Shown here: piece by piece, positions 12,021 through 24,372 of the stretch
How positions within the stretch are numbered: the stretch's first letter is position 1
How the letters are laid out: every line of letters begins with the position of its first letter
Assembly (NCBI GenBank): GCA_030035585.1
Contig: CM057464.1
Span: forward strand, 73,516,919 to 73,580,918
DNA: 64,000 nucleotides
Origin: Dugong dugon
Taxonomy: Eukaryota; Chordata; Mammalia; Sirenia; Dugongidae
Reading direction: 5' to 3'
Position numbers and translations under genes: made by a program
Notes under the pieces: generated by a model
The model's database searches: none
Told to the model about the DNA's origin: nothing
What the model saw: only the letters and a program-made list of their open reading frames with translations

Positions 12021-13655
12021 ATCCTTATGAGCCAGGGTGCCGTATACCCCTGTTGGTGGAACTGTCAATTAAAAAAAAAGAACCCAACATTATTGAAATA
12101 ATATTTCTTTCAAGAAGAAGGACTTGGCATTTAAGGATCATCATTTAATTTAATATAATATTTGCAATAGCTATACTAGATTTTTGAAAATAAAAATGTG
12201 ATTATTCGTATGTTTGTTTACATGTTTAACTTTTAGAATATCTTGACAGCCAATCTAACTGTGTAAAATTGCAAGTCAGTTTGGGAAAAATGTTTTATTA
12301 AGAGCATTTTGCACTTTTTTATACTGTGAAATAAAGTATCACAGACTCTGAGAAAACTCTCATCTCACCCTCAGATTGAAAAGTTAAGTAAAATTATCAA
12401 CTTCTTTTAGTTTTTCATGTTATTAGCTTGCCATGTACAGGACTTGAATCATACAACCTCTGCAGATATATACTCAGTGTATTCAAGAAGATCATGCTAA
12501 AGTATAGAGGCTCCGAGTTAAAAAGAAGTTGAGAGAGTAACGCTCTGAGCTGGGGATAAACGGGTTTGTAGCAACTGTCAATTGCTATCGAAATGCTAGC
12601 AGTGCCTTTGGAATATTAAAGGACAAGCACCACATTTATGATGTTAAAAAGTATTTGAGTGAATTAAAGGTGCAAATGTGTTTATCAATTAGCAATACTG
12701 AGAACATACATCACTGAAATGAGGTTCTTTCAGATGGTATATTTTATAATAAAGTTTTAAATTTTAGTACCGAGGTTATTCATATTTTAACTTGCCTGAG
12801 GCAGACCCAGTGAGATTTGGAATGCATAGCCTCCTTCTGGTTGTGTTATAATCTTTCACTGATACCAGCCAGACCGGATTTTTATAAAGCTTCTATTATT
12901 GTATTTCAGAAATTTTAGGTCGTGCTATGTTCATTTCTTTCTTTAATTTATGCATATTTGCCTTTCACTGTTCATTTAATGAAAACATAAGCCAGCTGGA
13001 AGTCCTTATTATTCATCTAGTCAGAAAAGCCAGCTTCATGGGCAGAGTTGTATGGAAAGGAATATATTCTTTGGGAACTATTCCGATGTAATTGGAAGGC
13101 CTATATATAGACTGTTATCTAGTATAATAAATTGGCGCCTGATCCAATCAATTAATAAACAGCAAGAACCAAGTCAATGACAGAGTGAAAGAGCCCAAGG
13201 CACAGAAATGATGACAAAAGGAGGTTTGAGGAAGAATGCTCAAAGACACTTGAGCCCTCATCATCCCCGCTTATTCCCGAGGTGTGCCTTCTGCTGCTCC
13301 CAGCTCAGGCTCTAAATTCATTGTCTTGTTCAGGGTTGATATAATGAGCTAGTGAGGTGACAAGACAGCAGATGGAGTGAAGAAACAATTACACAGCTCC
13401 TTAGCAAATTTGTCCCCTCTGCCTCTTGAGTAAGAGGAAATTTAGTCGAGGTGAGATAATGAGTTAAGGTGGACAACTGTTTGCTAGATGGCAGCCACGT
13501 AACTAGCTGATCCCTCAGCCCCACCAAAGTACAAGGTATGACAGCTTTACCATATAAAGCTCAGTACTTTATTCTCCAGTATGAAATAAAAACTAAATTC
13601 AAAGCGTTGTGATTTACTGTACTTCAGTTTATGACTTGGATACAAAAGTATTTCA
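12021..13655. other. Longest repeat-poor stretch of the first third; possible conserved non-coding DNA
   Basis: About 1.6 kb in which I recognise no transposon. It is richer in mixed-composition sequence than its neighbours, especially 12840-13540, with homeodomain-type cores (TCAATTAATAAAC, TAATTGG) and a CCTATATATAG stretch near 13101. I see no splice-bounded coding frame. Conservation cannot be judged from one sequence. Confidence 0.4.
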
Positions 13656-13803
13656 TAGAATTTAAAAAAATTTTTTTCATTGCACTTTAGATGAAGGTTT
13701 ACAGAACAAATAGTTTCTCATTAAACAGTCAGTACACATATTGTTTTATGACATTGGTTAACAAACCCACGACATGTCAACACTCTCCCTTCTCGAACTT
13801 GGA
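13656..13803 (-). mobile_element. L1 3' end fragment, minus strand
   Basis: A T-rich stretch is followed by TTTAGATGAAGGTTTACAG, ACACATATTG and CATGTCAACACTCTCCC. This is the same 3' end as the full-length element starting at 14032 (TTCAGATGAAAGTTTACAG...). The fragment is about 140 bp and 5'-truncated. Confidence 0.75.
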
Positions 13804-14031
13804 GGACGTTTTTTCTTTTTGGTGAAAATATACATAGCCAAAAATATACTATTTCAAAAATTTCTACATGTACAATTCAGTGTCATTGATTACATTCTTC
13901 CAGTTGTGCTGCTACTCTCACTATCCTTTTCCAAATTATTCCATCACCATTATCTTCAATTCACTGTCCCCTAGGCTTCCCATCAAACCTTTTGAGTTGC
14001 TGTTGTCAATTTGATCTCACATAGGTAATTC
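13804..14031 (-). mobile_element. Older L1 3' end, minus strand
   Basis: The tract GGTGAAAATATACATAG, then TGTACAATTCAGTGTCATTG and CTATCCTTTTCCAAATTATT is the classic 3' end of old mammalian L1 in reverse. It ends at the poly-T of L1 copy B. Confidence 0.7.
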
Positions 14032-14967
14032 TTTTTTTTTTTGTACTTCAGATGAAAGTTTACAGAACAGTTTCTCATTAAACAATTAGTACACATATTG
14101 CCCTATGACAATGGTTAACAACCACATGACATGTCAACACTTCCCCTTTTCAATCTTGGGTTCCCTATCACCAGCTTTCCTGTCCCCTCCTGCCTTCTAG
14201 TCCTTGTCCCTGGACTGCTGTGCCTCATTAGACCCATTTTGTTTTATGGGGCTGTCCAATCCCTGGCTGAATGGTGAACCTTGGGAGTGACTTCAACACT
14301 GAGCTAAAAGGGTGTCCGGGGGCCATACTCTCGGGGTTTCTCCAGTCTCTGTCAGGCCAGTAAATCTGGTCTTTTTTGTGTGTGTTAAAATTTTGTTTTA
14401 TATCCTTCTCCAGCTCTGTTCAGGACCCTCTGCTGTGATCCTGGTCAGAGCAGTCAGTGGTGGTAGCCGGGCACCATCTAGCTGTACTGGACTCAGTCTG
14501 GTGGAGGCCTTGGTAGCTGTGGTCCACTAGTCCTTTGGACTAATCTTTTCCTTCTATCCTGTTCTCATCATTCTCCCTTGCTCCTGAAGGGATGGGACCA
14601 GTGAAGTATCTTAGATGGCCGCTCACAGGCTTTTAAGACCCCAGATACTACTCACCAAGGTAGAATGTAGAGTATTGTCTTTATAAACTGTGTTATGCCA
14701 ATTGAGCTAGATGTTCCCTGAGACCTTGGTCTCCACAGCCCTCCACTGAGCAAGTCAGTCCCTCAGGCAGTTTGGATGTTTCTGTGGAGCTTCCATGACC
14801 TTTCCTTTTACAAGTTTGTGCTGGCTTCCCCAGTATAGTGTACTGTCTTACCCTTCACCAAAGTTACCACTTATCTATTCTCTATTTAGTATTTCCCCCA
14901 CACCCCTCCAGTCCCTGGTAACCAACAAAGATTGTTTCTTTTTGTGTGTAAATTTTTTCATGAGTTT

Positions 14968-17900
14968 TTACAGTAGAGGTCTCATACAATATTTGTCCTT
15001 TTGTGACTGACTTATTTCACTCAGCATAATGTCCTCCAGTTTGATCCATGTTATGAGATGCTTCACAGATTCATCATTGTTCTTTATCGTTGCATAATAC
15101 TCCATTGTGTGTATGTACCATAATTTGTTTATCCATTCATCTGTTGATGGGCATCTGGGTTGTTTCCATCTTTTTGCTATCATGAACAATGCTGCAGTGA
15201 ATATGGGTGGCATATGTCTATTCATGTGATGGTTCTTATTTCTCTAGGGTATATTGCTAGGGGTGGGATTGCTGGATCATATGGTGTTTCTATTTCTAGC
15301 TTTCTAAGGAAGCATCATATCATTGTCCAAAATGGTTGTATCATTATGCATTACAACCAGCAGTGCATGAGAGTTCCGATCTCCCCACAGCCTCCCCACA
15401 GCCTCTCCAACATTTATTATTTCCAGTGTGTTTGACTTGTGCCAGTAATGCTGGTGTGAGGTGGTATCTCATTGTGGTTTTAATTTGCATTTCTTTAATG
15501 GTTAGTGATTGCGAGCATTTCCTCATGTGTCTGTTGGCTGCTTCAGTGTCTTCTTTGGTGATGTGTCTGTTCATATCCTTTGCCCATTTTTTAATTGGAT
15601 TATTTGTCTTTTTGTTGTAGAGGTGTTGGATTTTCTTATAGATTTTACGGAATAGAATTTGTCTGACTTGTATTGTCCAAAATTTTTTTCCCAGTCTATA
15701 GGTTCTCTTTTTACTCTTTTAGTGAATTCTTTTGATGAGCGTTTAAGTGTTTAATTTTCAAAAGATCTCAGTTATCTAGCTTATCTTCTGGAGTTTGTGT
15801 GTTGTTGTTTATGGTTTGGATCCTGTTAATGCCATGCATTAGGGCCTCTAGCATTGATCCTATTTTTTATTCTATGAACTTTATAGTTTTTGGCTTTATA
15901 TTTAGGTCTTTGATACATTTTAAGTTAGTTTTTGTGTATGGTGTGAGGTATGGATCCTGTTTCGTTTTTTTGCAGATGGACATCCAGTTTTGCCAGCACT
16001 ATTTGTTAAAAAGACTGTCTTTTCCCCATTTGATGGACTTTGGGCCCTTGTCAAAGATCAGGTGACCGTAGATGGATGAATTTACATCTGGGTTCTCAAT
16101 TCTGTTGCATTGGTCAATGTATCTGTTGTTGTACCAGTACCAGGCTGTTTTGACTACCGTAGCTGTAGAGTAGGTCTCAGGTCAGGTAGTGTGAGTCCTC
16201 ATACTATATTCTTCTTCTTTAATAGTGCTTTACTTATCCGGGGCTTCTTTCCTTTCCATATAAAGTAAATAATTAGTTTTTTCGTCTCTTTAAAGAATGT
16301 TGTTGGTATTGGATTGGGATTGCTTTGTATTCGTAAATTACTTTGGGTAGAATTGTCATTTTCACAATGTTGAGTCTACCTATCCATGAGCATAGTAAGT
16401 TTTTCCATTTATATAGATCCCTTTTGGTTTCTTGCAGTAGTGTTTTGTAGTTTTCTTTGTACAGGTCTTTTACATCCCTGGTTAGATTTATTCTTAAGTA
16501 TTTTATTTTTTCTAGGGGCTATTATAAATTGTATTGTTTTCCTGATTTCCTTTCCATCATTCTCTTTATTGGTGTATAGGAATCCAACCAATTTTTATAT
16601 GTTTATTTTGTATCCTGCTACTCTGCTGAATCTTTCTATTAGTTCCAGCAGTTTTCTTGTGGAGTCTTTAGGGTTTTCTATGTATAGTATCATATAATCT
16701 GCAAACAGGGACAGTTTAATTCTTCACTACCAATTTGGATGCCCTTTATTTCTTTTGTTGGAGCTAGGGCTTCCAGTACAATGTTAAATAGGAGTGGAGA
16801 TAAAGGGCCTCCTTGTCTGTCTTGTTCCTGTTCTCAACGGGAATGTTTCCAGTCTCTCTCCATTAAGAATGATGTTGGCTGTTGGTTTTGCATAGATGCT
16901 CTTTACTGTGTTGAGAAATTTCCCCTCTATACCTATTTTATTGAGAGTTTTTTTAATCAGGTATGGGTGTTGGACTCTTCCAAATGCCTTTTCTGTGTCA
17001 ATTGAGATGATCATGTGATTCTTTTCTTTCTTTTTATTTATGTGGTGGATTACGTTGATTGATTTTCTAATGTTGAACCATCCTTGCATAGCTGGTATGA
17101 ATCCTACTTGGTCATGGTGTTTTACTTTTTTGATATGATGCTGAATTCTATTGGCTAGAATTTTGTTGAGAATTTTTACATCTATATTCGTGACAGATAT
17201 TGGTCTGTAATTTTTTTTTTTTGGTGTGTGTGTGGCATCTTTGCCTAGTTTTGGTGTCAGGGTTATGCTGGCTTCATAAAATGAATTTAGAAGTATTCCT
17301 TCCTTTACTATTTTCTGAAACAGTTTGAGTACTACTGGTATAAGCTGTTCTCTGAATGTTTTGTAAAATTATCCAGTGAAGCCATCTGAGCCAGGGCTTT
17401 TTTTTGTTGGGAGTTTTTTATTACCTTTTCAATCTCTTCCCTTGTTATGGATCTGTTCAGATTTTCAACATCACTTTGTGGTAGTTTGGGTAGGTAGTGT
17501 GTTTCTAGAAATTTATCCATTTCCTCTAGGTTTTCAAATTTGTTGGAGTATAGTTTTTCATAATACTCTGTTATAATCCTTTTTATTTCATTTGTGTCTG
17601 TTGTAATGTCCCCCATTTCATTTCTTGTTTGAGTTATTTGCATCCTCTCCTGGTTTTCTTTTGTCAGTCTGGCCAGTGGTTTGTCAATTTTGTTGATCCT
17701 TTCAAAGAACCAACTTTTGGTTTGTTGATTCTTTCTATTGTTTTTCTATTCTCTATATCATTTATTTCTGCCCTGCTCTTTATTATTTCCTTTCTTCTAG
17801 TGGCTGGGGGCTTTTTTTGCTTTCTCTTTCTATCTTGTTTGAGTTGTGTAGTTAATGTTTTGATTTTGTCTCTTTCTTCTTTTGTGATGTGTGTATCTAT

Positions 17901-18805
17901 TGCTATAAATTGTCCTCTGAGGACTGCCTTTGCTCTGTCCCAAAGGTTTTGGTATGATGTGTTTTCATTCTCATTTGATTCTAGGAATTTTTTTAAATTT
18001 TATCTCCGATTTCTTCTATTACCCAGTAATGTGTAAGTAGGGTGTTATTCAGTTTCCATGTAATTGATTTTTTTTTTCCTTCTCTTCCTGTTGTTAATTT
18101 CTACCTTGATAGCATTGTGGTCATAGAAGATACTTTGTATTATCTCAGCATTATGGATCTTGTTGAGGATTGCTCTGTGGCCTAAGATGTGGTCTATTCT
18201 GGAAAAAGTTCCATGTGCATTAGAAAAGAATGTGTATTTTGTAGCAGTTGGGTGTAGTGTTGTATATATGTCTTTGAGGTCAAGTTGGCTGATTGTGCTC
18301 TTTAGGTCTTCTGTTTCTTTGTTGAGTTTCTTTCTAGATGTTCTGTCCTTTACCGAGAGTGGTGTATTGAAGTCTCCTTCTATTATTGCAGAACTGTCAG
18401 TTTCTTTTTTCAGTGCTGTTAGAGTTTGTTTTATGTATTTTGGAGCCCTGTCATTGGGTGCATAGATTTTTATTATGGTTATGTCTTCATGATGGATAGT
18501 CCCCTTAATCATTACATAGTGTCCTTCTCTGTCTTTTATGGTGGATTTTGTTTTAAAGTCTATTTTATCTGATATTAGTATTGTAATTCCAGCTCTTTTT
18601 GGTAGCTGTTTACTTGATATATTTTTTTCCACCCTTTGATTTTTAATAAATTTACACCTTTGTCTCTCAGGTGTGTCTCTTGTAGACAGTATATTGATGG
18701 ATCCTGTTTTTTAATCCATTCTGTCACTCTCCACCTCTTTATGGGTGCATTTAGGCCATTTACATTTAGTGTAATTATTGATAGGTGTGAGCTTATTGCT
18801 GTTAT
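14968..18805 (-). pseudogene. L1 copy B ORF2, broken endonuclease/reverse transcriptase
   Basis: The endonuclease start is at about 18805 (ITAISSHLSIITLNVNGLNA); the usual initiator ATG reads ATA (18803-18805). The endonuclease continues with DPSIYCLQETHL, IYAPNDRAPKYIKQTL and IIEGDFNTPLS. The RT domain is around 17089-16680: [15 protein letters not shown], then [17 protein letters not shown], where the family has AEKAFD. The catalytic FADD reads FADY near 16690-16705. The C-terminal Cys motif CWRGCGE lies near 15390-15400. The C-terminus MLSEISQSQKDKYCM ends at 14968. The total length matches about 1275 codons, but there are several frameshifts and stops. Confidence 0.9.
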
Positions 18806-19066
18806 TTTGTAGTGCTTTTTTTTTGTGGTGGTGACGTTTTCTTTGTTCCTCATACTCTCCTGTGCTGAATTTCTTTCGTTTGTAGATTTCTTTTTTATTT
18901 CTTTTGTTTTTGTAGGTTTTGTTTTTACTGAGACTTTATATTTTTCTTGTTTATTTTGATGAGTAGGTTTATTAGTTTTCTTTGTGGTTACTTTGAAAGT
19001 TATCCTTGTCTTCTTAGATTTGAACCAGTCTATTATTACTTGAGATCGCCTTGTCTTCCTCTCCAT
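18806..19066 (-). other. Basic reading frame in frame with ORF2 of L1 copy B
   Basis: From the ATG at 19066 (MERKTRRSQ) an open frame of 87 codons runs without a stop into the ORF2 endonuclease. It is rich in Lys and Thr, with KVTTKKTNKPTHQNKQEKYK near the middle. The match to the plus-strand copy at 42551-42817 is plain: MERK, KVTTK and PTHQNK in the same places. In human L1 ORF2 starts close behind ORF1 and has no such leader. Whether it is translated is unknown. Confidence 0.65.
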
Positions 19067-19254
19067 TAGAAGGTTCTATACCTACACCATTTATTCCCTC
19101 TTTTATTGTTATGATGCTGTTGTCATTTACAGATTAACCTCTCTGGTTCACTGTTGAAATTCTTCTGGTTTTGCATTGTCTTTGGGAGTTCATTTCCTAG
19201 GTTGGTATCTGGCTGGTACAATCCCGTGTCCTAGATTCAGCCTGTGGTCTGATG

Positions 19255-20248
19255 TCATTTGTTTTCAGATCGAAGGACTCTCTTTAGTAATTCTTGTAAG
19301 TTTAGTTTGGTTTTCACATGGTCAGTTAATTTCTGTTTATCTGGAAATGACCTCATTTCACCAACATATCTGAATGAGAGTTTTGCAGTATATGTTATTC
19401 TTGGCTGGCAATTCTTTTCTTTCAAGGTTTTATATATGTCATCCCATTGCCTTCTTGCCTGCATGATTTCTGCTGAATGATCTGAGCTTAGTCTTATTGC
19501 TTCTCTTCTGTATGTAACTTTTTGTTTTTCTCGAGCTGCTCTCAGGATTCTTTGTCTTTGGTTTTAGCAAGTGTGATTATGATATGCCTTGGTGATTTTC
19601 TTTTGGGGTCTATCCTATATAGCGTCGTTGAGCTTCTTGGGTGGTCAGATTTTCATCTTTCATGATATTGGAGAAGTTTTCTGTCAGCAATTCTTCAATG
19701 ATCCTCTCTGTTTTTTCTGTTTTCTCCCCCTGTTCTGGAACTCGGATCACTCACAGATTTTTGCTTTGTATTGTATCCCACATAATTCTCAACATTTATT
19801 CATTTTCTTTGTTCTTTTTTTGATTTTTCCTCAAACAGAGTTGTATCCATGTATTTGTCTTCAATTTCGCTGATCCTGTCTTCCGTTGTTTCAAACCTGC
19901 TCCTCAACCCTTCTATGACACTGTCCGTTTCTGAAATATTGTTGCTTATCTTTTGGATTTCTAATTGTTGTTTTCATATGATTTCTAGTTGTGAATTTAT
20001 TTTAGCATTTTGTTCCTGTGTTGTTTTCTTAAATTTTTCCTTTTTTTTTTTTTGTCTGTGTTTTCCATGAATTTGCTTGCCTTTTTTGTGAATTTGTCTA
20101 TTTTTTTCCTCATTTTTGTCTGCTTTTTGCTTCAAGTCTTGGATAATTGTGAGTATTAGAGATTTTAATTCCTTATCAGGTAGTTCTAGTGCCTTTTTTC
20201 TATTGTAAAGTCATCTGGTATTTTACTTTGGATGCCTACTGGAACCAT
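19255..20248 (-). pseudogene. L1 copy B ORF1, heavily broken
   Basis: The start lies at about 20248 (MVPVG, in line with MVPAG of copy A). The coiled-coil region is recognisable only in pieces across several frames. The C-terminal domain (MQARRQWDDIYKTLKEKNCQ, then YVGEMRSFPDKQKLTDHVK) is open from 19464 to the stop at 19255. It is more decayed than ORF1 of copy A. Confidence 0.82.
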
Positions 20249-21930
20249 CCTTTTGTGGTTTTGTATATGTTTTGGTATTGTCTGCTGTCTTTGGGGCATT
20301 CAGTAGTTATTTTCCTCATTTATTTATTGTAGTTTTGTTTGTTTTGACCTGCTTTTTCATTTTATTTGGTTATGTGTGAGCAGGCGGGCTGTGCGTTCTT
20401 TTTTGTTTGCTCGTCTGTGGGCACGATATTTTCACCTCCTTCTCCAATGGGCAGGGTCAGTCACTCAGGTATGGTACAACAAGGCAGGCTCAGCTGAAGG
20501 GAAGTTGCTTGGATGGGTTGTTTGTAGCATGTACTAGGGCCAACAGGGCAGGCCAGTAATCAGTGCAGGGCAGGTTTTGGTATGCCATGCCTGTGCTGCT
20601 TCAGGGTGTGATGTTCAGTGCACAGTGCAGGTAGGCAGGAAGGAGGGGGGAGATTGTGATGTGTGGAGCTATGATGGGTGTGGGAGAGAGGAGAGAAGAA
20701 CAGGAGCCAAAAACATACACACAAATAAACAAACAAAAAAGAGTGTTAAGGGAGTTTGCTGTTGGAGTGGAGAGTTGAGAGACTGAGAAATGGAGAAAAA
20801 AAGGTAAAGGGTAAAAGAAAAAATGAATCAATAAAAATTAGAGAGAAAAAAAGAAAATCCCCTAGGGATCCCACCAGTGCAACTGGTGAAACTGGGATAG
20901 TTGCTCCCAGGCAGTGAAGTACAGCCTGGCTAGAAGGGGTAGACATGTCACACAGTGCCAGGCATTCAGGATAGAGGAAGAGAAGGTAAGTATAAAGAGA
21001 TGAGGAACTCGAAATGAAGAAAGACAGGAAGGGAAAAAGAGAGAGAAAAAAACAAAACAAAGAAACAAAAAACCTGAAAAAATAAAACAAGAAAAAAGAA
21101 ATGCCCCCATGGATGTCACTGTGTGTCTGTGCAGAGTAAGGGGGTAGCTCCCAAGCCACACAGTACTGCCTGGCTAGAAGGGACTCCCAAGATGAGAAAA
21201 GAAAAAGAAAACAAACAAACAACAGATCAAAACAGATCATATCAGAACAAACAAAGAAAAAAAGTCCTGGGGGTCCCACCAGCAAGATGGCACAGGCCAG
21301 GAAGCAATTTCACAGTCGAGTGGTGTTTTGCAGCCTTTTAGGAAGAAGCAAAGATGGCACACGGAGCCAGGTATTTGAGAGAAGGGGGTGGGGTGGGGCT
21401 GGTGAAAGGTAAGGAAGAAATCTAAAGAAGTGGAAAAAAGCTACACCAGCAGCCAAAAAATGGCACTCAGGGAGCCAGCCAGCGCAAGTGAGTGGAATCC
21501 AAGTGACACCAGGGTGAAGCTGGTGCTTCCTGTCCAGGAGACTGTGGCCACAGCAAGCAGAGTAGGCCAAGTGGGGGTGAAGAAGGGTGGGGGGTGGGAA
21601 AGCATATATCTCTGGTTACCGGTTGTTCTGTCTTCTGCTGGAAACTCAGTGAAGCTGTTGTCTCATACCCTCTGTTCACCGATCTCTGATAAGAGTCCAA
21701 GATGGTTGATCCATGCTGCAGTAGCTGATAGGGTTCCTCTGCATGTATCTCTCCTCGCTCTCTGCTCTCTGTCAGTTTCATATTCCATCTGGTGCTTGGC
21801 TGAGTTCTTTATCTCTTCATTTGATGGCTTAGGGTTTCAGGATTGACATGTGTCTCTGTTTGACTTAGTTTTGTGGATCTTTGTTGTGGAGTGATGGTGT
21901 GGTGCTTTTGTCGATACACCATGTTGCCTG
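20249..21930 (-). promoter_or_regulatory. 5'UTR / promoter region of L1 copy B, single-unit form
   Basis: About 1.68 kb, homologous to 3715-5665. It has the same purine-rich plus-strand stretch (20640-21080) and the same GGATCCCACC-type degenerate repeats (20868, 21112, 21271), but only one copy of the 266-bp unit that is doubled in copy A (here about 21328-21610). Confidence 0.75.
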
Positions 21931-22168
21931 TAAGTCTAGAATTTTTTTTTGTTAGTATTGTTATAGATATAGAAAATGAGATTAAGTGTTTCACAAATGT
22001 TAAATCTTATGGACTCTTTGTTTAAAGTGTCAATGTGAGTATACTCAATGAAAGTATATGCTGTATTAAAGACAGTTACCACCAAGAAAAGTTGGCTTTT
22101 GCTATATTGTGAAGTTTTGTTTAAAAAAAAAAAACAAATCACTTCAGTATTTAAAACCCGGTCTTAAC

Positions 22169-22376
22169 TTGCTATTATCGCTGGTTGTTGTCCAGTCGAT
22201 TTCCAACTCATAGCGACCCCACGTGCCAGAATAGAACTATCCCATAGGGTTTTGCAGGCTGTAATTTTTGAGAGACCAGATCACCAGGTCTTCCCCACGC
22301 AGAGCACCTGGGTGAGTTTGAACCACCAACCTTTCAGTTAGCAGCTGAGCACTTAATCATTACATCACCAGGGTCC
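22169..22376 (-). mobile_element. AfroSINE, minus strand, nearly complete, with TSD
   Basis: From TTGTTGTCCAGTCGATTTCC through ACTCATAGCGACCCCACG, CCCATAGGGTTTTGCAGGC, ACCTTTCAGTTAGCAGC and CACCAGGGTCC, all parts are present. GTCTTAAC occurs on both sides (22161-22168 and 22382-22389) and is a likely 8-bp TSD. Confidence 0.88.
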
Positions 22377-22389
22377 TTTCAGTCTTAAC

Positions 22390-23479
22390 ATTAAGATTAT
22401 AGATGTAAATAAAAAGAATTCTGTTTAATTATTTAGCAAATTAAGTATCTCTAGGTGCTGTTTATTTGAGGATGTGATTGGGGAGCAGCATACGTTGACA
22501 GATAATAGGGGTGACATTTGCTGGCTTTAAAAATTTCAGATGTTAGTACATTGAAAAATGTATTGCATTTTATCCAGCAATAGATACATGGACCCACTTC
22601 ATTACCTGAAAAATAAAAAAATCTCAAAGCATTAAATTTTCTTATATCTGCTGTACATTTGTAGGAAAAGAAATCACTTTTTATGTGGTTTCAACTCTCC
22701 GTCTTTCAAGGACATGTTTATATTAAAGTCTCTACATTTTTTATTGCAGCCAGATTATAAGACTCATACACAGCCAACAAGACAAGGGAGAAAATGTGCT
22801 ATGTGCAGAGTAAAATATTTGACTGTCAGTTGAGTTTTGGCTAGCAAATAATGTATCTTGTTCCTATAAATGACTGGGTAATTATTAAGAAACTTGCCCT
22901 CTTGTATGATAAAAGAAAAATCAAATGTTGTGGTTATTTTCCTATAATACCTTGTGCCTTTTGAAACTTACTTTGACAGTGACAAAAAACTGAAGGTTAA
23001 AAAAAATGGTGGATTTGTCATTTATCTCAGAAATCATGATAATGCCAGTTGTATCTCCTACATGTAAAACTAGAGTGCTGGAGATAATGCTCTTTTCCTT
23101 CGTCCAGGGCTGAGTAACCATTGGAGCCAATCTTTCTAGATTCTTTGGCACATAATTCACCCAGAACTGGCAAATACTCATATCTACAAAGGTCAGTGCA
23201 CTACAAGTCTAATAACACTCTCTGATGACTAAGATAAGAAAAAAAATCAACATACAGAACAAGTATATTGTCATTAAAACAATTTTGTATGAGGATCCAA
23301 AGTTTTAATTCAGTCTGAGGCATATTTTCTATATGTAGTGTAGACTGGTAGGTACAAAAGAATTGAGCAAAAGCTATGGTTCAATTTCAAAAGATAGAAA
23401 GTTAAAATCTGATGTGTAGACATAGCACGTCTCACACTTGATTTCACTATGCATACGTTAAGGACTCCCAAATTAATAT
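22390..23479. other. Unique AT-rich DNA, nothing recognised
   Basis: No gene, RNA or clear repeat. A 79-codon minus-strand frame (23181-22942) has no recognisable similarity. Confidence 0.45.
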
Positions 23480-23655
23480 GGCAAGTTTGGAAATCTTCTC
23501 TAAACTTAAACTCAATATCCAGCTACGTATTTGACACTTGGCTGTTTAAGAGCCCCAATTAACATGTCTTCATATTCCCTCCGATACATTCTTCACCCTT
23601 CAACTCCTCATTCTTCAACCTGGCTTAAGCCAAGAACTTTGGAGTCATTTAGTTG
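23480..23655 (+). mobile_element. L2 LINE fragment, plus strand
   Basis: AAACTTAAACTCAATATCC, later CCTGGCTTAAGCCAAGAAC and TTTGGAGTCATTTAG match the L2 stretch in which short antigen-like runs precede CTTGGAGTCATCCTTGAC. The same stretch appears in reverse in the L2 at 47612-48425. Confidence 0.6.
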
Positions 23656-23659
23656 TCAT

Positions 23660-24300
23660 GTCTCTTTAAAATCTTTGGGTTGTGAAAATTTGTTGTTTTT
23701 GATGACCTTGAGATGTTTTAGGAGTACTTGTAATAATTTTGTAGAACGTCCTTCAATTGGGATTTTTCTGATGGTTTTCTCATAATTAGACTGGGGTTAT
23801 GGGTTTTGGGGAGGAAGATCACAGAGGTAAAAAGCCATTCTTAACGCATCATATTAAGGATATATGCTATCAATTTGATTTATCACTACTGATGATAAAC
23901 TTTATCACCTACTTGAGGTAGTTTGTCAGGTTTCTCCACAGTACAGTGACTGCTTTGTCCCCTTTCCATTCTCTTTGGAAGGAAATTACTCTGTGTAGCC
24001 CACACTTAAAGAGTGAGGAGATAAGTCCCACATTCTTGAGGGAGGACAATTTACATAAATTACTTGGAATCCTTCTACAAGGGTTTTCTTTCTATTCTCC
24101 TTATTTATTAATGTGTTCAATCATTTATTTGTATGAGTATGGACCCATGCCTACTTATTTTATGCTTCAATTTAGAATCTAATATCACTTTATTGCCTTT
24201 GTTGCTCAAATTGTTCCAGTTTTGTCCTTCAGGAGCTTTTCAGTTGGCCTTTGTGTCCTTCTGACACATTACCATCAATGTATTTTATGTTTTGTTGTTG
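23660..24300 (-). mobile_element. Ancient L1 3'UTR-type fragment (L1MC/L1ME-like)
   Basis: The run GATGACCTTGAGATGTTTTA, AGAACGTCCTTCAATTGGG, GTTTGTCAGGTTTCTCCAC, GCTCAAATTGTTCCAG and TTCAGTTGGCCTTTGTGTCC is a well-known old L1 region. Strand is taken from base composition (the A-rich sense is minus). Diverged and non-coding. Confidence 0.6.
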
Positions 24301-24372
24301 GCATTATTGTTAAGCAATGTTGTTAACTAATGATCATCAAAAGGACATGTTTTATAGTCTATGTCGTATGAA

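Larger units (their letters stand above)
14032..21930 (-). mobile_element. L1 LINE copy B, full length, minus strand
   Basis: All parts of an L1 are present on the minus strand: poly-A tail (plus-strand T run from 14032), 3'UTR (about 14042-14967), ORF2 (14968-18805), inter-ORF region (18806-19254), ORF1 (19255-20248) and 5'UTR (20249 to about 21930). The length, about 7.9 kb, exceeds human L1 (about 6 kb) because of the long 5'UTR, inter-ORF region and 3'UTR. The 5' end is set by homology with copy A. I could not find a convincing TSD; both flanks are T-rich. It is inactive because both ORFs are broken. Confidence 0.93.

Noticed and set aside
20746-21285. Minus-strand frame of 179 codons rich in Phe, Leu and Ser
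   Set aside because: It lies in the L1 5'UTR, where the purine-rich plus strand produces long pyrimidine-rich frames. Copy A has no equivalent conserved protein.
14020-21990. Exact TSD for full-length L1 copy B
   Set aside because: The flanks share only T-rich sequence; no pair of matching words could be fixed with confidence.
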